A DNA stretch of 64,000 bases from Alkalidesulfovibrio alkalitolerans DSM 16529 (GTDB lineage: Bacteria; Desulfobacterota; Desulfovibrionia; Desulfovibrionales; Desulfovibrionaceae): contig NZ_ATHI01000026.1 in the NCBI RefSeq assembly GCF_000422245.1, positions 372,001 to 436,000 of the forward strand, read 5' to 3'. The notes below the pieces were generated by a model. That model saw only the letters and a list, made by a program, of their open reading frames with translations. It was not told the DNA's origin and did not search any database. Numbering within the stretch: the stretch's first letter is position 1; each line of letters starts with the position of its first letter. Both the position numbers and the translations under genes were made by a program. Positions 28,425 through 36,688 of this stretch are shown here, one piece after another.

Positions 28425-30992
28425 ATGCCCAAGCTTCTTGAGTTTTTCCGACGCAACTCCGTCATTCGTCGCGAGTCGCGCGACGATCTGACCCTCGAAC
28501 GGCGATACCGGGCGTTCAAGAGTCTCCTTGCTGGCAACAATCAGGCGCTGGAATTGCTGACCGACTTGGAGAGGCTCATCTACGAAGGGCGCTCCTTCAC
28601 CCAGGACGAGGCACTCGGTCTGGCCGAAACCCTGGTCGGCGGAGTCTACGACCTGGTCGAAGACCTTAATGCCCTTTCCGGGGGCGCATTTCCGGAATTG
28701 TTCGATCGAGCCGAAACTATCGGCATCAAGGCGCTTCGCGCTCTCTCGCGACGCCGTTCGTTCGATTCCCCACTGATCGTGCTCCCGCTCGAACGCCTGT
28801 CGCTGGAAAACCTGGATGAAGTCGGGGGCAAGGCGGCCAATCTCGGCGAGGTTGGCAACAGGGTCGGTCTCCCGACCCCGCAAGGATTCGCCGTGACCGC
28901 CTCGGCGGCCGCCCTCTTCATGCGCTATTCAGGATTGCAGGAAACCCTCGGCCGTATGCTGGCGAAGGTGGACGTCTCTGATACGGCTGCGCTCGAAGAC
29001 GCATGCGAGAATGCATGGCGCCATGTTCTATCGGCCCCGCTGCCGCCCGAACTCGAAGATGCCTTGAACTCGGCTGTGCGGAGCATGGTTTCACGGCTTG
29101 GGCCGGATCTGCGGCTGGCCGTCCGCTCGTCAGCGGTCTGCGAGGATTCAGGCGCATCCTTTGCCGGACAGCATACGACCGTTCTCGGCGTCGTGCCGGG
29201 CAATGTAGCCTCCGCATGGCGCGAGGTCGTTGCCAGCATCTTTACTCCCAGGGCGGTCTTTTATCGCCGGACCAAAGGGTACTCGGATCAGGACGTCATG
29301 ATGAGCGTGCTGGTGCTGGCCATGGTGCAGGCCCGGGCCAGCGGCGTGGCATACACCGTCGATCCGAATGCGACGACCATGCGGGAAATGCTCGTCTCCG
29401 GCGTATGGGGGCTGGGTTTGAGCCTCGTGGACGGATCGGTCGACGCTGATTTCTGGCGGGTGCGGCGTGACGATCACGCGATTGTCGCCAGCACGACCGC
29501 CCGAAAAACCGAACGTTTGAAGTTTCTTCCGGATGGCGGAACGACTGCGGAAGAATTGCCTGAACATCTGCGGACGGCGCCTTGCCTGACTCCTGAACAG
29601 GTTGCCAGGCTCGCGGAGTACGCCCAACGGCTTGAAGACCATTACGGGATGCCGCTCGATGTCGAATGGGCTCTTGACGAAGGTGAGCGTTTCCTCATCC
29701 TTCAGACGCGGCCGTTGATGCGCGCGCAAGAACTTCCGCAGGCGGAATGCTGCGAATTCGTTCCCGGGCACACTCCTTTGCTGGCCGGTGGTCAAGCGGC
29801 TTCGCCAGGCACCGCATCGGGCGTCGCCTATGTTGTCCAGACCAGCCATGCCCTTCATTCCATCCCCAAAGGATCCATCCTGGTCGCCAAGCAGACGTCG
29901 CCGGCCTATGTGGCCGCCATGGGCAAGGTGGCGGGCATCGTCACGGACACGGGCAGCGTGACGGGCCACATGGCTTCGGTGGCTCGGGAATTCGGGATTC
30001 CCACGCTGGTCGGGGTTGGCCGGGCCACCCACATCCTTCCCCACGGGCAGGAAATCACCCTGGACGCCACGAACAAGGTGGTCTATCCGGGGCGCGTCCG
30101 AGAAATTTTGTCCGAAAAAAAGCCCGTGAACCTCATGAAGGGCAGTCCTGTCTACAAGTCATTGCAGGAAGCGCTGAAACTCATCGCGCCGCTCAACCTG
30201 GTGGATCCGGAGAAGCCTGAATTCACGGCCAGGGGATGCCGCACCCTGCACGACGTCATCCGCTTCGCCCACGAGATGGCCATGCGCCGGATGTTCTCCA
30301 TCGCCGACGACATGGATATGGAAGCAGGACCGGCAGTGCCGCTTTTCACGGGCCTTCCATTGAATATCCTCGTCATCGACCTGGGTGGGGGGCTCGTTGA
30401 CCTTGGTGCAAGAAGAGTTGCCGAGATTGAGGATATCAGATGTATTCCTTTCAAGGCCCTTCTCGACGGAATGCGTCATCCCGATATTCGATGGCATGGC
30501 GAACGTGATTCTTCGTTGTCGGGATTCGACATGGTCGTGTCCGGCTCGGTGTTTCGTACGCCGCAGGCGATGAGAGGGCATGGTGGCACAAATTATTCAA
30601 TAATATCAAATGAATATATGAACTTTCATGGTCGGATGGGCCACCATTTCGCAACCGTGGACACCTACTGCGGCCCAGTCATAAACGACAACTACGTGAT
30701 GTTCTCCTTCAAGGGTGGGGCGGCCGACGTCGGAAGGCGCACGAGACGCGCACGGCTCATTGCCGAAACTCTGCGCTGGCTTGGATTCCGGGTTGTCCAG
30801 AAGGGCGATTCACTTCGAGCGGAGATAAAGAAGTACGACCAAAAACGCATTTCGGAGAAGGTGGATAACCTCGGACGTCTTCTGGGGGCCATGCGTCACC
30901 TGGACATGAGCCTGTCCGACGATGCCCAGATAGATTGGTATGTCGCTGAATTTTTGAAGGGCAACTATACATTCGATCGCAACCGCCCGTGA
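28425..30992 (+). CDS. PEP synthase/PPDK-like protein with unusual C-terminus
   Basis: An 855-residue protein. After an N-terminal helical region (about 1-120) comes the PEP/pyruvate-dikinase nucleotide-binding domain: VGGKAANLGEVGNRVGLPTP (about 134), LRLAVRSSAVCEDSGASFAG (about 228) and VMMSVLVLAMVQARASGVAY. The swivelling phosphohistidine domain follows (TDTGSVTGHMASVAREFGIP, about 505; His in TGHMAS). The PEP/pyruvate-binding TIM barrel is not recognisable. Instead there is a roughly 290-residue C-terminal domain with ILVIDLGGGLVDLGAR, GRMGHHFATVDTYCG and YVMFSFKGGAADVGRR. Such proteins are phosphotransferase-like with an unknown acceptor. Weak AGAGG precedes the ATG at 28425. It stands between the IS remnant and the second sigma-54 operon. 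Confidence 0.82.
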   Translation: MPKLLEFFRRNSVIRRESRDDLTLERRYRAFKSLLAGNNQALELLTDLERLIYEGRSFTQDEALGLAETLVGGVYDLVEDLNALSGGAFPELFDRAETIGIKALRALSRRRSFDSPLIVLPLERLSLENLDEVGGKAANLGEVGNRVGLPTPQGFAVTASAAALFMRYSGLQETLGRMLAKVDVSDTAALEDACENAWRHVLSAPLPPELEDALNSAVRSMVSRLGPDLRLAVRSSAVCEDSGASFAGQHTTVLGVVPGNVASAWREVVASIFTPRAVFYRRTKGYSDQDVMMSVLVLAMVQARASGVAYTVDPNATTMREMLVSGVWGLGLSLVDGSVDADFWRVRRDDHAIVASTTARKTERLKFLPDGGTTAEELPEHLRTAPCLTPEQVARLAEYAQRLEDHYGMPLDVEWALDEGERFLILQTRPLMRAQELPQAECCEFVPGHTPLLAGGQAASPGTASGVAYVVQTSHALHSIPKGSILVAKQTSPAYVAAMGKVAGIVTDTGSVTGHMASVAREFGIPTLVGVGRATHILPHGQEITLDATNKVVYPGRVREILSEKKPVNLMKGSPVYKSLQEALKLIAPLNLVDPEKPEFTARGCRTLHDVIRFAHEMAMRRMFSIADDMDMEAGPAVPLFTGLPLNILVIDLGGGLVDLGARRVAEIEDIRCIPFKALLDGMRHPDIRWHGERDSSLSGFDMVVSGSVFRTPQAMRGHGGTNYSIISNEYMNFHGRMGHHFATVDTYCGPVINDNYVMFSFKGGAADVGRRTRRARLIAETLRWLGFRVVQKGDSLRAEIKKYDQKRISEKVDNLGRLLGAMRHLDMSLSDDAQIDWYVAEFLKGNYTFDRNRP

Positions 30993-31554
30993 TGACGCGG
31001 GCCGGAAACCGACATTTCCGCAAGAATCGAAACCACCGCAGCGCATCTTGCCGGAAGCACAGAGTCTTTGCCTTTGCATTCCTGCGGTCTCGTCGCTCAG
31101 GTTCGCCCTCAGCCCCTTAAATTATAACCTGGGCACGAAAACCCAGCATGTTTTTTTCTCTCCTGGGTGATACGAGGTTTGCCGCTCACGGCCACCGTGC
31201 TCACACTCCCCGCTATCTTCTGTCGTCTCTGCCAGTGACGTCTGATCACAGCCCCCGCATGCTTCGTCCAAACATGATGTAACAGTTGGCGGGATTTTGA
31301 AAAGCCTGCCTGACTGCGACCTACAGGCTCCAGTTCACCTCAGTCGGTACTCACGCGCCTCGGCCTTGCCGTGTTGAGGACGCAGGCAACCTGCCAATCG
31401 CGCAAACTCGCCAATCTGCGGCCATGATTGCGCGATTAAATGCGCAGAGACTGCTCCGGTAAACTGCAATATGCATTTTTCCTGAATCAAAGTTAAGATT
31501 TTTTACTTTTTAAAAACAAATAGTTAAAACTGCGCAAGCTCTCAAAATCTACCC
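30993..31554. other. Long regulatory gap with inverted WATCGCGCAW sites
   Basis: There is no credible gene in this stretch of about 560 bp. It contains a weak terminator at its start. An inverted pair, AATCGCGCAA (31396-31405) and TTGCGCGATT (31428-31437), has centres 32 bp apart, about three helical turns, so both would face the same side. The pair lies roughly 120-160 bp upstream of a sigma-54 promoter, the usual place for activator binding. The last 60 bp are strongly AT-rich, which suits IHF-like bending. Confidence 0.5.
31128..31157 (+). terminator. Weak intrinsic terminator candidate
   Basis: CCTGGG (31129-31134), an AT-containing loop and CCCAG are followed by CATG and TTTTTTT. The stem is only 5-6 bp, but the U-run is good. 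It would end the PEP-synthase-like transcript 135 bp after its stop. Confidence 0.4.
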
Positions 31555-31571
31555 ATGGCACGCCAAGTGCT
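31555..31571 (+). promoter_or_regulatory. Sigma-54 (-24/-12) promoter of module 3 operon
   Basis: ATGGCACGCCAAGTGCT keeps TGGCACG at -24 and GC at -12 with the required 10 bp between GG (31557-31558) and GC (31569-31570). It lies 118 bp upstream of the CBS gene and resembles the promoter at 17751 in placement. Confidence 0.75.
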
Positions 31572-31688
31572 TAAGAAACCCCAGGTGCGCGACAACTCCG
31601 CACTCTGGATTGGGTGGGTTGAGTGCAGGAAAAGGCTTACGGATGACCAGACGACTCTACGAACCATGACAGGCAAACGAGGTGACCA

Positions 31689-32243
31689 ATGAACGAACGT
31701 GTCAGGGATTTCATGGTCCCAATCAGCAAGTTCCCCATGATCTCCGAGGCGGCGACATTCGCAGGGGCGGTCATGGCGCTTGAGCGGGCGCAGGAGGAAT
31801 ACCTCTCCGGCAAAAAGGAGCAACGCATTCTTTTGATTCAGGACGACGAGGGGCGAATCGTCGGCAAGCTGTCGCCGATCGATGTCGTGCGAGGGCTTGA
31901 GCCCGACTACGACAAGCTCGTGGATGAGCAGGCGAGTTCCCGTGTCGTCAACTTCGACTACGTAATCCAATCCTCCAAGGAGCGGGCGTTGCTGTGGGCA
32001 AAGCCGCTCGACGATCTGTGCTCCCTGGCCAAGGATGTCCTGGTCAAGGATTTCATCCGTCATCCGACAAAGTCCCAGACCATCGAGAGCGACGAAATGC
32101 TCAACATCGCATTCCATCGCTTCGTCATGTTCAGGCACGACTCCTTGTTCGTTATGGAAGACGGCAAACTCGTCGGCTTGCTGCGGTTTTCCGACGTTTA
32201 TCGGGAGATCGTGCGGCGGATCAAGGAAGTCTGCCGTCTGTAG
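31689..32243 (+). CDS. Stand-alone CBS-pair protein, module 3
   Basis: A 184-residue near-duplicate of the module 1 CBS protein: VRDFMVPISKFPMISEAATF, RIVGKLSPIDVVRGLEPDYD, VKDFIRHPTKSQTI, GLLRFSDVYREIVRRIKEVC. Only a minority of positions differ. GAGG is 6 nt before the ATG. It is the first gene after the second sigma-54 promoter, again directly before a symporter. Keeping the same pair (CBS then symporter) behind separate sigma-54 promoters argues that the pair is one functional unit. Confidence 0.87.
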   Translation: MNERVRDFMVPISKFPMISEAATFAGAVMALERAQEEYLSGKKEQRILLIQDDEGRIVGKLSPIDVVRGLEPDYDKLVDEQASSRVVNFDYVIQSSKERALLWAKPLDDLCSLAKDVLVKDFIRHPTKSQTIESDEMLNIAFHRFVMFRHDSLFVMEDGKLVGLLRFSDVYREIVRRIKEVCRL

Positions 32244-32309
32244 CCTTTGAAGGAATGAGTGTCTTCTTTGGCGGTTTACACATCATCAAAGCAAAAACGG
32301 AGGGCTCAC

Positions 32310-33764
32310 ATGAGTGCTCACAATGTCAATACCGATTCTCCTGACGAGATCATCCTCCAGGAAGAAGAACCGCAAGGTCCCGTGCAGTCCGGTCGATCAA
32401 TCATCATAAAGGTCTTGATTTCATTGGGCCTTGGATTGCTCGTCTATCTGATTCCCATGCCGGAATCACTCCCCCCGGCCGGGCACAAGTTCCTTGGATT
32501 GGTCGTCGCAGTCATCGCTCTCTGGGTGACCGAGGCCATTCCCATCGGCATCACCGCACTGTGCGCGGCGTCCGGCCTGATACTCTTCGGTATTCAGTCG
32601 GCAAACAAGGCATGGTCGCCATTCTCAAGTCCGGCGGTCATGTTCGTGCTCATGATCATCATGTTCGGCGTGGTGTTGAACGAAGTGGGCCTCGCAAACC
32701 GAATCATGTCTTGGGTTTTCAAGCTGGCGGGACGCGGGGTCATGCGCCTGAGCTTTGTCATGGCCTTCAGTTGCACCATGCTGGCCACGTTCCTGCATGA
32801 CGCGACCGTCACGGTCATCATGCTCTTCGCCCTCGTTCCAGTGCTTCGCGCCATGGGCATCACGCCGGCCAAGAGCAACAACCTTTCCAAGTTCTTCATC
32901 ATCCTCATTCCGCTTGCAGCTTCCGCGGGCGGCTTCGGAACGCTGCTCGGCGGCGGCAGAAACCCGCTGGCCGTCGAAATCCTCACCAAGTACACCAACG
33001 GCGCGATCAAGGTCGGTTTTCTCGAGTACATGATCATCCAATTCCCGCTGGCCATCTTCACCGCCGTCGCGACGTGGCTGGTCGTGTACATGATCTTCCG
33101 GCCCAAGGAAAAGGAACTCCCGGCCGCAGTCGCCGTCGAGCAAATGCCGCCCATGCGCGGCAAGGAACTCGCCGTGTGCGTCATTTTCGGTCTCGCCTTC
33201 CTCCTTTGGGGATTCTCGGATCTCACAGGCTGGCACGTGAGCGTGGTCGCGGCCTTGGCCCTGGCCGGCTTCTGCGGACCCAAGTTCGTTTCCTTCAAGA
33301 CCATCTGCGACAAGTTCCCCTGGGAGTCGTGGATCGTGTTCGGCGCGGGCGTGTCCATGGGCCAGGCCATGCTGGATTCGGGCGCGGGCAAGTTCCTCGC
33401 CGAGCAGTTCCTGCCCCTTCTGCAGGGCCAGCATCCCTTCTTCGTGTACTACGGCATGGGCTTCTTCGGCTCGTTCCTTTCGAGCATGATGAGTAACTCC
33501 GCAGCCGTGGCCCTCACCCTTCCGGTGACCCTGCCCATGGCCGAAATGCTCAACATGTCGCCGCAGGCCGTGGCGCTGCTCGCCCCGATCACCACCTCGT
33601 TCATCATGCTGGTCATCGGCTGCCCGCCGACCATCATCGCCTACAGCACCGGCTATTTCAGTCAGACGGAATTCATCAAGGTGGCGGTGCCCTGGTGCCT
33701 GGTTCTGCTCCTTCTGTCGGTCATCAGCGTGCTCGTGTACTGGCCGATGATCGGATTCTACTAA
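32310..33764 (+). CDS. DASS/SLC13-like anion symporter, module 3
   Basis: A 484-residue paralogue, closest to symporter 1: acidic tail DEIILQEEEPQGPVQSGRSI, VTEAIPIGITALCAASG, LHDATVTVIMLFALVPVLRA, GGFGTLLGGGRNPLAVEILT, MSNSAAVALTLPVTLPMAEM, IGCPPTIIAYSTGYFSQTEF, and the shared end YWPMIGFY. The ATG at 32310 has CGGAGG 6 nt before it; a frame 17 codons longer has no ribosome site. Differences from symporter 1 cluster in the helices around VMRLSFVMAFSC and in the cytoplasmic loop with AAVAVEQMPPMRGKELAVC, so transport properties may differ. A hairpin and a receiver gene follow, as in module 1. Confidence 0.88.
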   Translation: MSAHNVNTDSPDEIILQEEEPQGPVQSGRSIIIKVLISLGLGLLVYLIPMPESLPPAGHKFLGLVVAVIALWVTEAIPIGITALCAASGLILFGIQSANKAWSPFSSPAVMFVLMIIMFGVVLNEVGLANRIMSWVFKLAGRGVMRLSFVMAFSCTMLATFLHDATVTVIMLFALVPVLRAMGITPAKSNNLSKFFIILIPLAASAGGFGTLLGGGRNPLAVEILTKYTNGAIKVGFLEYMIIQFPLAIFTAVATWLVVYMIFRPKEKELPAAVAVEQMPPMRGKELAVCVIFGLAFLLWGFSDLTGWHVSVVAALALAGFCGPKFVSFKTICDKFPWESWIVFGAGVSMGQAMLDSGAGKFLAEQFLPLLQGQHPFFVYYGMGFFGSFLSSMMSNSAAVALTLPVTLPMAEMLNMSPQAVALLAPITTSFIMLVIGCPPTIIAYSTGYFSQTEFIKVAVPWCLVLLLLSVISVLVYWPMIGFY

Positions 33765-33810
33765 CCGCCGAGGACACGACCGCCGATCACGCACCGCACA
33801 GACAACAAAC

Positions 33811-33837
33811 GCCCGCCGGCCAACAAGGCCGGCGGGC
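33811..33837 (+). other. Intercistronic hairpin, symporter 3 to receiver
   Basis: GCCCGCCGGCC (33811-33821), loop AACAA and GGCCGGCGGGC (33827-33837): a perfect 11-bp stem in the same place as the hairpin at 19970, with no U-run. Confidence 0.7.
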
Positions 33838-33854
33838 CTCACCCGGAGGAAACC

Positions 33855-34316
33855 ATGAGTGAGAATATGCCGATAGTATTGCTTGTCGATGACGAGGAAC
33901 GCTTTCGCACGACTCTTGGCAAGCGGCTGACCGAGGCGGGGATACCTGTCGAGACGGCGGGAAGCGGCATGGATGCCTTGCAAATTCTCGCCGAAAAGCC
34001 CGTTGACGTGGTCATATTGGACATCAAGATGCCCGGCCTAAGCGGCATCGAGACGCTGACCGAGATACGGAACAAGCACATCGGGGTCGAGGTGCTCCTC
34101 CTGACAGGCCATGCCGACGTGCCGTCGGCGGTGGAGGGAATGCGGCTCGGGGCCTTCGACTATCTGATGAAGCCGTATGAGTTCCAGGGGCTGCAGGCCA
34201 AGATACAGGAGGCGTTCAAGGTCAAGGTGGACCGGGACGAGCGCATCCGCAAGGCCCGGGAGCGTGCCGTCCTCGACAAGATCGCCTCGCCAAGAGCTTG
34301 GACGCGAGGGGATTGA
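33855..34316 (+). CDS. Receiver-only response regulator, module 3 (first)
   Basis: A 153-residue REC domain nearly identical in its core to the module 1 receiver: VLLVDDEERFRTTLGKRL, VVILDIKMPGLSGIETL, LLLTGHADVPSAVEGMRLGA, FDYLMKPYEFQGLQAKIQEA. The tail begins alike (DRDERIRKARERAVLDKI) but ends differently (SPRAWTRGD), as if the last codons were replaced. CGGAGG precedes the ATG. It follows the symporter directly, then another receiver gene follows 99 bp downstream. Confidence 0.9.
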   Translation: MSENMPIVLLVDDEERFRTTLGKRLTEAGIPVETAGSGMDALQILAEKPVDVVILDIKMPGLSGIETLTEIRNKHIGVEVLLLTGHADVPSAVEGMRLGAFDYLMKPYEFQGLQAKIQEAFKVKVDRDERIRKARERAVLDKIASPRAWTRGD

Positions 34317-34371
34317 TCGCTAATCGGGTCCGCATGGACCTAAACTTGAAAATTGTGTAGTCTACCCGCAT

Positions 34372-34396
34372 CCCCCGATCCAATCCGGATCGGGGG
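34372..34396 (+). other. Hairpin between the two module 3 receivers
   Basis: CCCCCGATCC (34372-34381), loop AATCC, GGATCGGGGG (34387-34396): a perfect 10-bp stem directly before the ribosome site of the next gene. No U-run. Confidence 0.6.
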
Positions 34397-34415
34397 AAAG
34401 CGCGGGAGAAAGGCC

Positions 34416-34865
34416 ATGAACCAGACCATGCCGAATATTCTCATCGTTGACGACGAGGAACGTTTCCGCATTACGCTGGGCAAGCGCCTGAAGGAAGCAG
34501 GCTTTCCGGTCGAAACAGTGGGTGGGGGACAAGAAGCGCTTGATCATCTCACGCAGCACGCGGTGGACGTCGTCATCCTGGACATAAAAATGCCCGGCCT
34601 GAACGGCATCGAAGTCCTGGCGGAAATCCGGCGCAGACATATCGGGGCCGAAGTGCTCCTGCTGACCGGCCATGCAGAGGTGGCTTCGGCTGTCGATGGA
34701 ATGCGGCTCGGCGCGCATGACTACTTGATGAAGCCGTACGAATTCCAAGGGCTGCAGGCCAAAATCCACGACGCCTACAAGGTCAAGCTGAATCGCGAGG
34801 AACGCCTGAGAAAAGCCGAAGCCCGGGCCCAACTCGACAAATTGGAAAAGAGCATCCGGTTTTAG
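34416..34865 (+). CDS. Receiver-only response regulator, module 3 (second)
   Basis: A 149-residue REC domain: ILIVDDEERFRITLGKRLKE, VVILDIKMPGLNGIEVL, LLLTGHAEVASAVDGMRLGA, HDYLMKPYEFQGLQAKIHDA, tail REERLRKAEARAQLDKLEKS and IRF. The tail matches the module 1 receiver at 20014 (KLEKSMRF), so these two keep the full-length form while the gene between them does not. GGGAG lies upstream of the ATG at 34416; the frame extends 21 codons further through the hairpin, which is not credible as coding. It is the last gene of the module. Confidence 0.9.
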   Translation: MNQTMPNILIVDDEERFRITLGKRLKEAGFPVETVGGGQEALDHLTQHAVDVVILDIKMPGLNGIEVLAEIRRRHIGAEVLLLTGHAEVASAVDGMRLGAHDYLMKPYEFQGLQAKIHDAYKVKLNREERLRKAEARAQLDKLEKSIRF

Positions 34866-35137
34866 CCGCATGGGGGCTGCGCCACCCTCCGCTGGAGGTG
34901 TTGCCAGAAGCGAGCGAGAAGCCTTTCATCTGGAAAGCAGCGGCACTGGCAGTGCGCCGGATGTGCGTCGGCGTTGAGGTTTCGGATTTCGGGGTGGTCC
35001 TTCTTCGCAGAGACAGGGCAAGTCCATCAACGTATGAGAATCACCCGCGCTTGTGGTGGAATCGTTCAGGCCGCCTCTGGTAGGATTCGCGCGAGGTCTA
35101 CCACGTCGAATTCAGGTGGATTGGTCCACATGGCAAT
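34866..35137. other. Spacer between receiver and DUF4143 ATPase genes
   Basis: No gene, terminator with U-run or repeat is visible here. The two flanking genes are convergent. A CCTCC / GGAGG mini-hairpin lies about 25 bp after the receiver stop and could act as a weak terminator. Confidence 0.4.
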
Positions 35138-36304
35138 TCAGCTCAGCCCTCGCAATTCGTGCATCAAGCCCTCAAGGCTGATCGCCTCCACATCTGCCGC
35201 GAGCTTGTAGCGATCCTGGCCAGCGTAGACCACAAAGCTTCTCTCCGGCTGCATGTCCTCTCTGGCGTGATGGAACCCTTTCTCCAGCCTGGGAGCCAAG
35301 CCGCGCTTGAACTCGACAGCCCAAAGCTTTCCTCCGGGCAATTCCAAAACCAGGTCAATCTCCGCCCCGGCGGATGTTCGGTAGAACCCCGCACGGGTTT
35401 CCTCGGGCACGACTGAAAGGAGATTCTCGATGGCGAACCCTTCCCAACTCAGGCCGACCACGGGATGGCCGAGAAGAGAGTCCATGTCGCCGATTCCCAG
35501 CAACGCGTGAACCAACCCTGAATCCCGGACATAGACCTTTGGCGACTTCACGAGACGCTTGCCCACATTGCGATGCATGGGGGGGAGCCGCCGAACCAGC
35601 AGCAAGTCAACCAAGAGATCGAGGTAGGTCGAGACGGTCTTCCCGGTCACGCCCAAACCACGGGCAAGCTGCGAGGCATTGAAGAGCCCGCCTTGCGAAT
35701 GCGCCAGCATGGTCCAGAATCTTTGCAAGGTCTCGGCAGGTATCCTTGGCCCGAATTGCGGGATGTCCCGCTCCAGATAGGTGCGGATGAAATTCCGCCG
35801 CCACAGCATGCTCTTGGGCTCGCTTGGGGCGAGAAAGCTGTCTGGAAATCCGCCGCGCAGCCAAAGGGCGTCACCTCTCTTTGAGCCAACCTCCAGAAGA
35901 TTGAACGGCTGGAGCTCAAGGTAGGCGATCCTCCCGGCCAAGGATTCGCCCGACTGCCTCAAGAGGTCCATGGAGGCTGATCCCAAAAGCAGAAACCGGC
36001 CGACCTTCTTCCCGCGCCTGCGCCCTTTGTCGATCAGGCTCCGTAGCGGCTGGAAGAGATTGGGGAGGCGCTGCACCTCGCCGAGAATCACGAGCTTGTC
36101 TTCATGCCCCTCAAGGAACAGCTCCGCATCGGTCAACTTCGCCTTGTCCGCCTCAGATTCAAGATCAAGGTACATGGAGTCGATGTCACCAGCGACTTCA
36201 AGGGCGAGCGTGGTCTTGCCAGCTTGCCGTGGTCCGAGCAGGGCGACAGCCGGGAATGAATCCAGTAAATATAGCAACTTATCTGACAATATTCGACTTA
36301 TCAT
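35138..36304 (-). CDS. AAA ATPase with DUF4143 (island cargo)
   Basis: A 388-residue protein of the widespread AAA_14/DUF4143 group. Walker A GPRQAGKTTLALEV is at about residues 24-37. The Walker B position reads LVILGEVQRLP, where the family normally has LDEVQ, so the conserved Asp is Gly here. SGESLAGRIAYLELQPFNLL is the usual link region, and DUF4143 follows (LRGGFPDSFLA, GVTGKTVSTYLDLLVDLLLV, VYVRDSGLVHALLGI, GAEIDLVLELPGGKLWAVEF). The restriction-endonuclease-like core is intact (E-IDLVLE, W-VEFK). Such genes are frequent in mobile and variable regions; their function is not established. It stands alone at the right end of the island. Confidence 0.85.
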   Translation of the reverse strand: MISRILSDKLLYLLDSFPAVALLGPRQAGKTTLALEVAGDIDSMYLDLESEADKAKLTDAELFLEGHEDKLVILGEVQRLPNLFQPLRSLIDKGRRRGKKVGRFLLLGSASMDLLRQSGESLAGRIAYLELQPFNLLEVGSKRGDALWLRGGFPDSFLAPSEPKSMLWRRNFIRTYLERDIPQFGPRIPAETLQRFWTMLAHSQGGLFNASQLARGLGVTGKTVSTYLDLLVDLLLVRRLPPMHRNVGKRLVKSPKVYVRDSGLVHALLGIGDMDSLLGHPVVGLSWEGFAIENLLSVVPEETRAGFYRTSAGAEIDLVLELPGGKLWAVEFKRGLAPRLEKGFHHAREDMQPERSFVVYAGQDRYKLAADVEAISLEGLMHELRGLS

Positions 36305-36688
36305 GCGCGCATTTTAGGACTATTATTCAAAATTTTCAAGGATAAAATGAGTTTTTCAACATGCCGAGGCCCGAGAAACACAATGAGCAGCCTTTGGCCA
36401 TGCACCTCGTTGCAGGCAGGCTGCCGAGACTGGCCAGCCGTCCAGAATCTGCATCACACGCTCCCCGGTCAGGCCCCAACTTTACCCGCCCAAAGGCTGA
36501 CCATCTCTGGGCTCCGCGACGATTTCTATGTAGGAAATATGTAGGAACAGCATCCGACCCCATACGTAACCATCTGAAATCATGCACCCCATGCACAGCA
36601 TGCACAGGGTCGCAGGGTGGTGCCGGAAGACAGGATTTATCAATGTTTTCCGAATGGTTATGGGGTGAAAAACCGGTCTGCTTTCATA
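36305..36688. other. Non-coding right end of the island
   Basis: About 380 bp without a credible gene. It includes a run of short tandem-like repeats (GCACCCCATGCACAGCATGC and following, about 36585-36610). The promoter of the ATPase gene must lie in the first AT-rich 60 bp. The stretch ends where the right direct repeat begins. Confidence 0.45.

Noticed and set aside
34898-35083. 61-codon frame after the last receiver
   Set aside because: Trp/Arg-rich with no ribosome site and no similarity.
36336-36605. 89-codon minus-strand frame right of the ATPase
   Set aside because: His/Arg/Cys-rich and crosses short repeats; no start signal or similarity.
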